Source: Candidatus Binatia bacterium
GTDB taxonomy: Bacteria > Desulfobacterota > Binatia > HRBIN30
Assembly: GCA_026004215.1 (NCBI GenBank)
Contig: BPIR01000002.1
Span: 981,844-1,045,843 of the forward strand
DNA: 64,000 bases
Reading direction: 5' to 3'
Below the pieces are notes generated by a model. It worked only from the letters and a program-made list of their open reading frames with translations. It had not been told where the DNA came from and did not search any database. Position numbers and translations under genes: made by a program. Of the stretch, positions 36,188 to 44,183 are shown piece after piece. Numbering within the stretch: the stretch's first letter is position 1; the number at the start of each line of letters is the position of its first letter.

Positions 36188-37462
36188 ATGGTCTCTCGGA
36201 AGGGGCACTGGCGGGTGTGGCTGGCCTGTGGCGTGGCGGCCGCTCTAGTCGCGGGCGGGTGCCGAAAGGCCGACGACCGCGCGCCCGCACTGCGCGTCTG
36301 GGCGATGGGCAAAGAGGGGGAATACTTGTGGAGGCGGTTCCAGGGCGCCCTCGTTGCCGGTCATCGCGTCTCGGTGCAGCGCATTCCTTGGAGCGCAGCA
36401 CACGAAAAGCTTTTGACATCGTTCGTTGCAGGCACGTTTCCCGACGTGGTCCAGATGGGCACCACGTGGATCCCCGAATTCTCGGCGATTGGCGCCATCC
36501 TGTGTGAACCGGCCGCTCCGTTCCGAGAAAGCGATTTTTTCCCGGGGGCGGCGGATACCGCCGTGTTCGAGGGCTCGTGGTGCGCCACTCCGTGGTATGT
36601 AGATACTCGCCTCATCTTTTACCGCAGGGACTTGCTGTCGCAGGCAGGCTTCGACAAGCCGCCCCGCACTTGGGCCGAATGGCGAGAGGCGATGGAGCAG
36701 ATGCGGAAACTCGGACCGCATCGCTACGGGTTGCTTGCCCCTCTCGACGAGTGGCATCTGTTGATTGCCCTGGCGTTCCAATGCGGCGCGGAATTGCTGC
36801 GCGACAGGGACACGCGCGGAAACTTCCAGAGCGACGCCTTTCGCCGAGCTTTTTCATTTTACGTTTCCCTGTTCCGCGACGGCTTGGCACCGTTTGGTGG
36901 CGAGGCTCGAGTGGCCAACGTCTATCAGGATTTTGCTGCAGGGCTGTTCACTTTTTACGTCACCGGCCCTTGGAACTTGGGGGAATTCCGGCACCGCCTG
37001 CCCGAGGCACTGCAGACGCAGTGGGCAACGGCAGTACTGCCGACTCCTGAGCTTGGAATGCCTTCGATTTCCGTGATGGGCGGGGCCAGTCTGGCCATTC
37101 ACCGGTCCAGCCGTCGTCGCGATGCGGCGCGAGCTCTCGTGCAACAGTTGCTGACCGACGAAGAGCAGGCGCAGTTTCATCGGCTGACCGGCAATCTTCC
37201 CGCGGTGCGCTCGGCGTGGGAGAGGCTGAAAGGGGATGATGGCGGGCGTCTGGCCGCATTTCGGGAACAACTCGAGCATGCGCGGGCCACTCCGAAGGTG
37301 CCGGAGTGGGAACGTATTGCTGCGCTCGTCGTGCAGTACACCGAGCTCGTGGTCCGCGGAGAACTCGCCGCAGATGCGGCTCTGAAGCGGCTGGATTCCG
37401 AGGTCGATCGCGTGCTCGACAAGCGTCGTTGGTTGTTGCAACGCGCTGGCTCGCGCCCGTAA
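36188..37462 (+). CDS. ABC sugar transporter substrate-binding lipoprotein
   Basis: A 424-residue extracellular family-1 solute-binding protein. Signal peptide with lipobox LVAGGC (Cys25). PDVVQMGTTWIPEF, NVYQDFAAGLFTFYVTGPWNLG and SVMGGASLAIHRSS are typical of maltose- or oligosaccharide-type binding proteins. It would deliver a carbohydrate to the two permeases that follow. Start ATG at 36188 has no evident ribosome-binding site. First gene of the operon. Confidence 0.92.
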   Translation: MVSRKGHWRVWLACGVAAALVAGGCRKADDRAPALRVWAMGKEGEYLWRRFQGALVAGHRVSVQRIPWSAAHEKLLTSFVAGTFPDVVQMGTTWIPEFSAIGAILCEPAAPFRESDFFPGAADTAVFEGSWCATPWYVDTRLIFYRRDLLSQAGFDKPPRTWAEWREAMEQMRKLGPHRYGLLAPLDEWHLLIALAFQCGAELLRDRDTRGNFQSDAFRRAFSFYVSLFRDGLAPFGGEARVANVYQDFAAGLFTFYVTGPWNLGEFRHRLPEALQTQWATAVLPTPELGMPSISVMGGASLAIHRSSRRRDAARALVQQLLTDEEQAQFHRLTGNLPAVRSAWERLKGDDGGRLAAFREQLEHARATPKVPEWERIAALVVQYTELVVRGELAADAALKRLDSEVDRVLDKRRWLLQRAGSRP

Positions 37463-37481
37463 GGGGAACAGGCACACTCGC

Positions 37482-38372
37482 ATGCGCAGGACGCTGAATC
37501 TCACCGCCTGGTTATTTCTGGCCCCAGCGCTCGCCGCCATTGGGGTGTTCTTCGTGATGCCCGTGTGTGCCAGCTTGCTCCTCAGTTTCACGGATTTCGA
37601 CATTTATACTCTGGCGAGCTGGCAGAACCTGCGGTGGGTCGGATGGCAACAATACTCCACGTTGGTCCGCGATCCGCTCTTTTGGCGCTCGCTGTGGAAC
37701 ACGCTAACGTTCGTCGCGGTCGGTGGCAGCCTGACGGTGATCGCCGCTCTCGTGGCCGCGGTGGCGGTTTCGGCAGCGGCCCGACGGGTCCAGGGAGCAT
37801 TGCGCACCATGATGTTTCTTCCCGTGGTGACGACCGTAGTGGCGGCTGCGGTCGTGTGGCGGGCCTGGTACCACCCACGGGTCGGACTGGCTAACGTCGC
37901 CCTGCGATGGGTGGGCCTTCCGGCGGTCGACTGGTTGGGAGACCCGCAATGGGCGTTGCCGGCCATTATGCTGTTCTCCATCTGGAAAAATTTCGGATTT
38001 CACATGGTTATTTTCATCGCGGCCCTTCAAAGCATCCCGGAACGTCTCTACGAGGCGGCGGCCATCGACGGGGCGACGAAATGGCAACAATTCCGCTTTG
38101 TCACTCTGCCCATGCTGACGCCTGCGCTAGCCTTTGTGACGCTCATCACTGTCATCGGAGCCTTTCAAGTGTTTGCGGAACCATACGTAATGACCCAGGG
38201 AGGCCCGGCGAATGCGACGATGACGCTCGTGTTGTTCATGTATCGCAACGGTTTTCAATGGTGGAACGTCGGCTACGGGGCGGCCGGGGCATGGGTGCTA
38301 TTCGCGCTGTTGGTGGTCGTGACGTTCGCGATGACCCGGCTACGGGCACGAAGCGAATGGAGCCGAACATGA
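37482..38372 (+). CDS. ABC sugar transporter permease, MalF type
   Basis: A 296-residue inner-membrane subunit with six helices. The EAA loop is LYEAAAIDGATKWQQFRFVTLPML (core: EAAAIDGATKWQQFRF), which contacts the ATPase. FLMYRNGF near the C-terminus is like MalF/UgpA. It starts 19 nt after the binding-protein stop and overlaps the next permease by 4 nt. Confidence 0.93.
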   Translation: MRRTLNLTAWLFLAPALAAIGVFFVMPVCASLLLSFTDFDIYTLASWQNLRWVGWQQYSTLVRDPLFWRSLWNTLTFVAVGGSLTVIAALVAAVAVSAAARRVQGALRTMMFLPVVTTVVAAAVVWRAWYHPRVGLANVALRWVGLPAVDWLGDPQWALPAIMLFSIWKNFGFHMVIFIAALQSIPERLYEAAAIDGATKWQQFRFVTLPMLTPALAFVTLITVIGAFQVFAEPYVMTQGGPANATMTLVLFMYRNGFQWWNVGYGAAGAWVLFALLVVVTFAMTRLRARSEWSRT

Positions 38373-39220
38373 CGCGAGCGCGACACTCTCGGGCTAATCT
38401 GGGGGCGCGAGTCTGTCATCTCGCGCTCCATGGAGCACTGTTCGTCGGGGCGGTGGTCGTTTTGTTGCCACTGATTTGGATGTGCGTGGCCTCGTTCATG
38501 CCGGCGGGCGAGGCCAGCCAAATGCCACCGCGCTGGTGGCCTAGTCGGCCAACGACGGAGCACTACGAAACCTTGTTCGCGTCGCTCCAGCTCGGGCGAA
38601 ACTTTTTGAACAGTCTTTTTCTCGCCGCGGCCGCTACCGTGCTTTCGCTGACGTTCAATTCTCTTGCGGGATACGCGCTCGCGAAGCTTCCGTTCGTCGG
38701 CCGGGACCGTGTGTATTCCCTTCTGCTGGCGTTGCTGGTGGTGCCCGGACAAGTGGGCATGCTGCCGCTCTTTTTATTGCTGCGCACGTTTGGTTGGATC
38801 GACACGTACTGGGGCGTATTGGTTCCGAGTCTGGCCAGTGTGTTTGGGATCTTCCTGGTTCGTCAGTATGCCCTCACCATTCCTGACGGATTATTGGATG
38901 CAGCGCGCGTGGATGGGGCGAGCGAACTGCGTGTGTTCTGGTCTGTCGGCCTGCCGTTGTGCCGCCCCATCCTCGTGACGCTCGGGGTGTTTACATTTCT
39001 CGGCACCTGGAACGATTTTCTCTGGCCGCTCATCGTGCTGAGTGACGCGAGCAAGCAAACGCTGCCCGTGGCACTCGCGAGCTTGGCCGCAGAGCACGTC
39101 CAAGATACCGAACTCATGATGGCGAGTGCGGTGATTACCATGCTGCCAGCAGTGCTATTGTTTCTCGGCGCGCAAAGGGCTTATGTGGCGGGATTGCTGA
39201 CGGGTGCGCTGAAATTCTGA
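38369..39220 (+). CDS. ABC sugar transporter permease, MalG type
   Basis: A 283-residue inner-membrane subunit. The EAA loop is DAARVDGASELRVFWSVGLP. FLGTWNDFLWPLIVLSD and MASAVITMLPAVLLFLGAQR are characteristic of MalG/UgpE. ATG overlaps the preceding stop by 4 nt (ATGA). No ATPase gene follows in the window; a MsmK/UgpC-type subunit encoded elsewhere is probably shared. Confidence 0.93.
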   Translation: MTRARHSRANLGARVCHLALHGALFVGAVVVLLPLIWMCVASFMPAGEASQMPPRWWPSRPTTEHYETLFASLQLGRNFLNSLFLAAAATVLSLTFNSLAGYALAKLPFVGRDRVYSLLLALLVVPGQVGMLPLFLLLRTFGWIDTYWGVLVPSLASVFGIFLVRQYALTIPDGLLDAARVDGASELRVFWSVGLPLCRPILVTLGVFTFLGTWNDFLWPLIVLSDASKQTLPVALASLAAEHVQDTELMMASAVITMLPAVLLFLGAQRAYVAGLLTGALKF

Positions 39221-39297
39221 TCCCCCAATGCCGGGGTGTGGCGAAATCTTCGGTGCGGCTAGGAAAGCAGAGAGGTTGACCACGGGCCGACCACGTC

Positions 39298-39777
39298 ATG
39301 GCGAAGCCAGAAGGCAAAGCAGAGAAGAAAGACGTCGTGGTGAATCGCCGAGCGCGGCACGACTACCACATTGAAGAGACCATCGAGGCGGGCTTGGTGC
39401 TTACGGGCAGTGAAGTGAAGTCGCTTCGTGCGGGCAAAGGCCAACTCAAGGACAGTTACGCACGTGTGAAAAACGGCGAAGTGTGGCTTTTGCAGTCTCA
39501 CATCAGCGAATATGCGCCAGCGGCTCGCTTCGGGCACGATCCGCTTCGGCCACGGAAGCTACTTTTGCACAAACGGGAGATTGCTCGGCTGGCCGGCAAA
39601 GTCAGGGAGAAAGGCCTCACACTGGTACCGCTGAGGATTTACTTCAAGAACGGCCGGGCCAAGGTGGAACTTGGTCTGGCACGGGGAAAGAAGCTTTACG
39701 ATAAGCGCGCTGCCATGCGCGAGAGGGACGCGCAGCGAGAGATCGAGCGAGCCTTACGGGGAGCGAGATCGCGATGA
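39298..39777 (+). CDS. smpB: SsrA-binding protein SmpB
   Basis: A 159-residue RNA-binding protein needed with tmRNA for rescuing stalled ribosomes. [19 protein letters not shown] (core: [19 protein letters not shown]) and [20 protein letters not shown] are diagnostic, as are [12 protein letters not shown] and [20 protein letters not shown]. The basic C-terminal tail is present. No ssrA gene was seen in the window. It starts 77 nt after the sugar permease. Confidence 0.97.
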   Translation: MAKPEGKAEKKDVVVNRRARHDYHIEETIEAGLVLTGSEVKSLRAGKGQLKDSYARVKNGEVWLLQSHISEYAPAARFGHDPLRPRKLLLHKREIARLAGKVREKGLTLVPLRIYFKNGRAKVELGLARGKKLYDKRAAMRERDAQREIERALRGARSR

Positions 39778-39811
39778 AGGGTCCGGCGACTCTATGTGGA
39801 ACGAGAGGGCC

Positions 39812-40330
39812 ATGATGCGTTGCCAATTCTTTCGTTTTTGCGTCCCCACCCCCCTTGGCCGACTCTGGCTGGTACTCGATGGCGAAGAGGGAATCCATCA
39901 AGCCTTTTGGGACGGCCAGCAGGACGAGGCGGAACGACATTGGCGGCGTTGGTATGGTTCGTCTCCTCGGCCGCGGGAAACGCGGGGGGCGAACGGCGTG
40001 GCTGCCAAGCTCGTCGCTTATTTTGCCGGGCATGTGAGGGCGCTCGACACCCTCACGGTGCGAGCGCGTGGCACGCCGTTCCAGCAAAAGATCTGGCGCC
40101 TATTGCGATCGGTTCCGGCTGGGTCTCCTGTCAGTTACGCCACGATCGCGCGGAACGCTGGGCTCCCTGGTGCCTCTCGGGCCGTGGGTCAAGCCGTTGG
40201 GGCGAACCCTGTAACATTGATCGTACCGTGCCACCGCTTAGTGGCCAGCAGTGGGGCGCTGGGCGGCTACGCTGGCGGGGTGCATCGCAAACGCTGGCTT
40301 TTAGACCATGAAGCAAACTTCTCGCGTTAG
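39812..40330 (+). CDS. ogt: Methylated-DNA-protein-cysteine S-methyltransferase
   Basis: Repairs O6-alkylguanine by transferring the group to its own Cys. The active site is IVPCHRLV and the preceding VGQAVGANP is the helix-turn-helix/loop signature. FQQKIWRLLRSVPAGSPVSY is conserved. The protein has 172 residues from the ATG at 39812, where GAGAGGG is nearest; an ATG at 39794 is an alternative. No AraC-type Ada domain. Its end overlaps that of xerD on the other strand. Confidence 0.94.
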   Translation: MMRCQFFRFCVPTPLGRLWLVLDGEEGIHQAFWDGQQDEAERHWRRWYGSSPRPRETRGANGVAAKLVAYFAGHVRALDTLTVRARGTPFQQKIWRLLRSVPAGSPVSYATIARNAGLPGASRAVGQAVGANPVTLIVPCHRLVASSGALGGYAGGVHRKRWLLDHEANFSR

Positions 40331-41259
40331 GATCGCGGGTGATACTTGCGGTGAATCTCGCGCAAGTGTTCCGTGGCCACGTGAGTGTAAATCTGGGTCG
40401 TCCCGATGTTGGCGTGGCCCAGCATGCCTTGTACTGCCCGCAAATCCGCACCGCGCTCGACCAAGTGTGTGGCAAACGCGTGCCGGAGCGCGTGCGGGCT
40501 GAGCTTCTTGCCGAGGCCGACGCGGCGCGCCAAAAGTTCGAGCCGCCGGGCTACGTGCGTTCGTCGCAGTGGCCGCCCATTGCGGCTCAAAAACACGAAA
40601 TTGGTCGCCTTGGCTTTCAGCAGATGGGGCCGCACTTCACGGAGGTACGTGCGGACGCGGTCGCGCGCATACGTTCCGATCGGGACGACACGTTGTTTCG
40701 AACCCTTGCCTGTGACGACCAGGAAGCCGGCCTCGAGATTGACTTCCGGCAAGCGCAAGTTCACCGCTTCCGACACACGCAATCCCGCGGCATAGACCAG
40801 TTCCACGATGGTCTTGTCGCGGCGCAGGAGCAGATCATCGCTCGGGTGGTCGCGCAGGAGTTCGAGGATTTCTCCCACGGACAGGCTGCGTGGCAACGTG
40901 CGGGGTAGGCGTGGCGGGTGCACATCTTCTGCGACGTTTTTCGGAAGCCAGCCCTCGCGCACCAGGTAGCGGCAAAAACTGCGCACTGCGGAGAGACGGC
41001 GAGCTCGCGTGCGTGCGCTCAGGCGCTGATCATGTAGGGCTTGAAGAAAGCTTGAGACATCCGCCGGTGCGAGGCGGGCCGGCTCCTGCACCTCTCTCTT
41101 TTCCAGGTGGAAGAGGAATTGGGCCAAGTCGTATGCGTAAGCGTCTAGCGTGTGTTGCGAGGCGCCGCGCTCGGTTGCCAGGTAGGCCAAGAAGCGATCC
41201 ACCGTGGTGTGCCAACCCGGTGGTATTCCGCAGGCTTGAGACGGCGTGCGCGTTGACAC
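40327..41259 (-). CDS. xerD: Tyrosine recombinase XerD/XerC
   Basis: A 310-residue site-specific recombinase for resolving chromosome dimers at dif. An N-terminal SAM-like domain (VDRFLAYLATERGASQHTL) precedes the catalytic domain. Catalytic residues are the Arg in AAGLRVSEAV, the Lys in GKGSKQR, HALRHAF, and GHANIGTTQIYTHV with the Tyr nucleophile. The GTG at 41259 lies 1 nt after the glnD stop. XerC is not excluded; placement beside glnD suits xerD. FtsK, its usual partner, is also in this window. Confidence 0.93.
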   Translation of the reverse strand: MSTRTPSQACGIPPGWHTTVDRFLAYLATERGASQHTLDAYAYDLAQFLFHLEKREVQEPARLAPADVSSFLQALHDQRLSARTRARRLSAVRSFCRYLVREGWLPKNVAEDVHPPRLPRTLPRSLSVGEILELLRDHPSDDLLLRRDKTIVELVYAAGLRVSEAVNLRLPEVNLEAGFLVVTGKGSKQRVVPIGTYARDRVRTYLREVRPHLLKAKATNFVFLSRNGRPLRRTHVARRLELLARRVGLGKKLSPHALRHAFATHLVERGADLRAVQGMLGHANIGTTQIYTHVATEHLREIHRKYHPRS

Positions 41260-41260
41260 G

Positions 41261-43990
41261 TCAACCCCCGAGGCTGGTGGCTGTTGCCGGGTGCGGGCTC
41301 GCCGTAACGTCTTCGGCAAGGCGTTGCAGCAGTACGGTCCGGATATGTTCCAGCTCTTGCGGATCGAGGATCTTCCGCCCCTCGCTATCGGTGACGTAGA
41401 AGACGTCCAGCACCTGGTCCACGTTGGTAGTGATCTTGGCCAAGTGAATCGAAATACCAAGGTGAAACAGCGTGTTCGTAATCGTGAACAGCAAGCCGAC
41501 CCGGTCGTGCGTGTACACGTCGAGGACGGTGTAGTGCTCCGAGACTTGGTTATCGACCTCGATGGCTGTGGGTACCTTGGGAGTGTATCGGCGAACAATC
41601 GTCCATCGAGGCCGGGCTCGAGCTACGAGGTCCTCGACATCCAATTTGCCGTTGAGCACCGCACGCAAGTTCGCTTCCGCACGTTCCCAGCGTTCTGGAT
41701 TGAGCACAGTTTCGGGGTGATCTCCGTGAGAAATGCGCAACACATCCACGGCCACGCCGGCAGCGCTCGTGTGAATGTTCGCGGTCAAGATGTTCATCCC
41801 TTCAGCGAGCAACACCCCGGTGATCATGGCAAACAAGCCGGGACGGTCGGCGGTGACTACGGTCCACTCACTGAAAGCACGCTCTCGAAAATGTCGGACG
41901 GAACACACGACTTCGCCGTCGTGGAAATCCCGATACAGCTCCAGATGGTGGAGGATGGTTTCCTCGGCCGTCGAGAGGAAGTAGCGATCGGGCATCCCCC
42001 GCAAGAACCGTTCGCGGACGGCTTCTGGAACCGTGCTGGCTGCGGCAACGCGTTGCCGAACGCGGGCGGCTCGCTCGCGGTAGTCCTCTTCGATAAATGC
42101 CTCACGTTCGAAGACCTCGGCCGTGCGCAGGTAGAGCTCGCTCAGGAGCATGTCGTGCCAACTGTTCCAAATTTTCGGTCCGACTGCGCGCATGTCCGCG
42201 AAGGTCAGGAGATACAACCGCTTGAGGTTGTCGAGCGTCTCTACGCGGCGGGCGAAATCAATGATCAGCCGTGGATCGTGGATGTCCCGGCGCTGGGCCA
42301 AGTGGGACATGTTCAGGTGCTGCGCCACGAGAAACTTGAGTTGAGCTGCGTCGTCTGGATTGAGATGCAGCCGGGCCGCAATTGCGTCGCACATGGCGGC
42401 CCCCCGTTCGCAATGCCCTCCACCGCGGCCTTTGCCGATGTCGTGCAGCAACATGCCCAGCAGGAGCAAGTCCACACGGTCCAGGTCGCGCATGACGTGG
42501 GTGAGGAGAGGGACCATGTCCTGGTATTTGCCGGCTCGCAACCACTCGAGTTCCTGGACCGCGCGCAACGAGTGCTCATCCACCGTGTAGGTGTGATACA
42601 CGTCGTGCAACACCATGCAGGTGAGTGCGCCGAACTCGGGAAGAAACGCGCCCAGCACCCCTGTTTGGTGCATTTCCCGCAGGGTCTCGGCGACATTCCG
42701 TCCCCGCAGGATTTGAAAAAACGCTTCCACCGTGGCTGGATGGCTCCGCCAGTGGTCGTCGAGCCAATGCAAGTGCTCCCTCAGGACGCGCTTGGTGGCA
42801 CGAGAAATTTTCACCTCGTGGCGTTGGGCATCGAGAAACAAGCGTACGAAGTTGCTGGGGTCCGACTGCAGCAGCTCCGGTCCGGCGATGCTCAATAACC
42901 CTTGCGCAATTGTGACCCCCGGACGAATGCGGCGCGGCCGCGCCATGAAAATCGAGAAGTAGGAGCGAGGGCGCCGGACGCACCGCTCGATCATGTCGGC
43001 GGCGAAGCGGTCGAGTGTGGCCGCGGCCATGTAGTACGCTCGCATGAAGTGCTCTACCCCCTTCATGTTCGGGGTGTCATGAAATCCCAGGAGCGGAGCG
43101 ATGCGCTCCTGGTATTCGAAGGTCAGTTGGTCTTGGTGGCCGCGTGCCAGGAAGTGGAGTGAATTGCGCACGCGAAAGAGAAAATCCCGGGCGGATTCGG
43201 CTTCCTCTTGCTCCCGCTCCGTCAAGACGCCTTTTTGTACCAGCTCGGGCAAACGGTTGGTCTTGAACTTGACCTTGGCAAGCCAAAGAGCCGCGTGCAG
43301 TTCCCGCAATCCTCCTTGCCCTTCTTTGATTTGCGGCTCGAGCAAATACACGGAGTCTCCGTAACGGTGATGGCGCGCGGCGATTTCGGCCAGAACACTG
43401 TCGAAGAACCGGTCCACGTCCCGGTTCAACACCTCTTTCTCCATGCGCCGTGCGAACTCTTGGAAGAGGGTCTGGTCCCCGCACAAGAAGCGAACATCCA
43501 ACAACGCAGTTTTTACCTTGAAGTCGTTCGCAGCCAAGCGAAGGCATTCTCGCACGTTGCGCAGGGCGTTCCCGACGGTCAGGCGAGCATCCCACAGGGT
43601 GTACAAAATGCGCTCGGCCACGTACTCGATCAAAGGCTCGCTCTTGTGGGGATAGAGGAACAAAAGGTCCAAGTCCGAGTAAGGGTTCAGTTCCGCGCGC
43701 CCGTACCCGCCTTGGGCAACTAGGGCAAAACGCTGATCCAGCACCGGAAAGCGCTGTTGGGCTTCGCCGAGAGAGGCGTCGAACAACACTTGGATGAGCC
43801 CGTCCACGGCTGCCGTGTATGCCCGCACCACGGCTGTGCCGCTCGCTCCCTCACGATGCCAGGCAAACAAGCGCTCTCGTGCGGCATCCAAATAGTCTCT
43901 CGCCGCACGTCCCCAGTCTCCTCCGAGACGTAGAGCCTCCGCAGGCAAACCCTCGGCCCCCGAACTGGAACTCTCCACGCGGTTCATCAT
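41261..43990 (-). CDS. glnD: PII uridylyltransferase/uridylyl-removing enzyme
   Basis: A 909-residue nitrogen sensor that adds or removes UMP on PII. The nucleotidyltransferase domain shows GGYGRAELNPYSDLDLLFLY (residues about 90-110), with the two catalytic Asp residues. A GlnE-like/helical section leads to an HD domain with LLHDIGKG. Two ACT domains at the C-terminus (TVVTADRPGLFAMI and VYTHDRVGLLFTIT) sense glutamine. First of the two Met codons at 43990 is used, with GGGAAG upstream. Cotranscribed with xerD. Confidence 0.96.
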   Translation of the reverse strand: MMNRVESSSSGAEGLPAEALRLGGDWGRAARDYLDAARERLFAWHREGASGTAVVRAYTAAVDGLIQVLFDASLGEAQQRFPVLDQRFALVAQGGYGRAELNPYSDLDLLFLYPHKSEPLIEYVAERILYTLWDARLTVGNALRNVRECLRLAANDFKVKTALLDVRFLCGDQTLFQEFARRMEKEVLNRDVDRFFDSVLAEIAARHHRYGDSVYLLEPQIKEGQGGLRELHAALWLAKVKFKTNRLPELVQKGVLTEREQEEAESARDFLFRVRNSLHFLARGHQDQLTFEYQERIAPLLGFHDTPNMKGVEHFMRAYYMAAATLDRFAADMIERCVRRPRSYFSIFMARPRRIRPGVTIAQGLLSIAGPELLQSDPSNFVRLFLDAQRHEVKISRATKRVLREHLHWLDDHWRSHPATVEAFFQILRGRNVAETLREMHQTGVLGAFLPEFGALTCMVLHDVYHTYTVDEHSLRAVQELEWLRAGKYQDMVPLLTHVMRDLDRVDLLLLGMLLHDIGKGRGGGHCERGAAMCDAIAARLHLNPDDAAQLKFLVAQHLNMSHLAQRRDIHDPRLIIDFARRVETLDNLKRLYLLTFADMRAVGPKIWNSWHDMLLSELYLRTAEVFEREAFIEEDYRERAARVRQRVAAASTVPEAVRERFLRGMPDRYFLSTAEETILHHLELYRDFHDGEVVCSVRHFRERAFSEWTVVTADRPGLFAMITGVLLAEGMNILTANIHTSAAGVAVDVLRISHGDHPETVLNPERWERAEANLRAVLNGKLDVEDLVARARPRWTIVRRYTPKVPTAIEVDNQVSEHYTVLDVYTHDRVGLLFTITNTLFHLGISIHLAKITTNVDQVLDVFYVTDSEGRKILDPQELEHIRTVLLQRLAEDVTASPHPATATSLGG

Positions 43991-44183
43991 GCTTCCCGTT
44001 CTTCTCTTCCCTATCGCTCGCGGCTGAGGGTGCAAGAGGCACGAGGTCGTTGCGGGCGCATGTGCCTGTCGTTCCCAAAAGCTGGCAGCCAGGTGCATTT
44101 CTTCTGCCCTGTTCCGCGCTGTACCTCGGCTGATTGTGGTAGCGGTACGAAAGGCAGCGTTTGCCGTGAGGGGGCTCGGGCCT

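Noticed and set aside
39221..39297. tmRNA gene expected near smpB
   Set aside because: No tRNA-like ends or mature tag-coding structure; ssrA is probably elsewhere.
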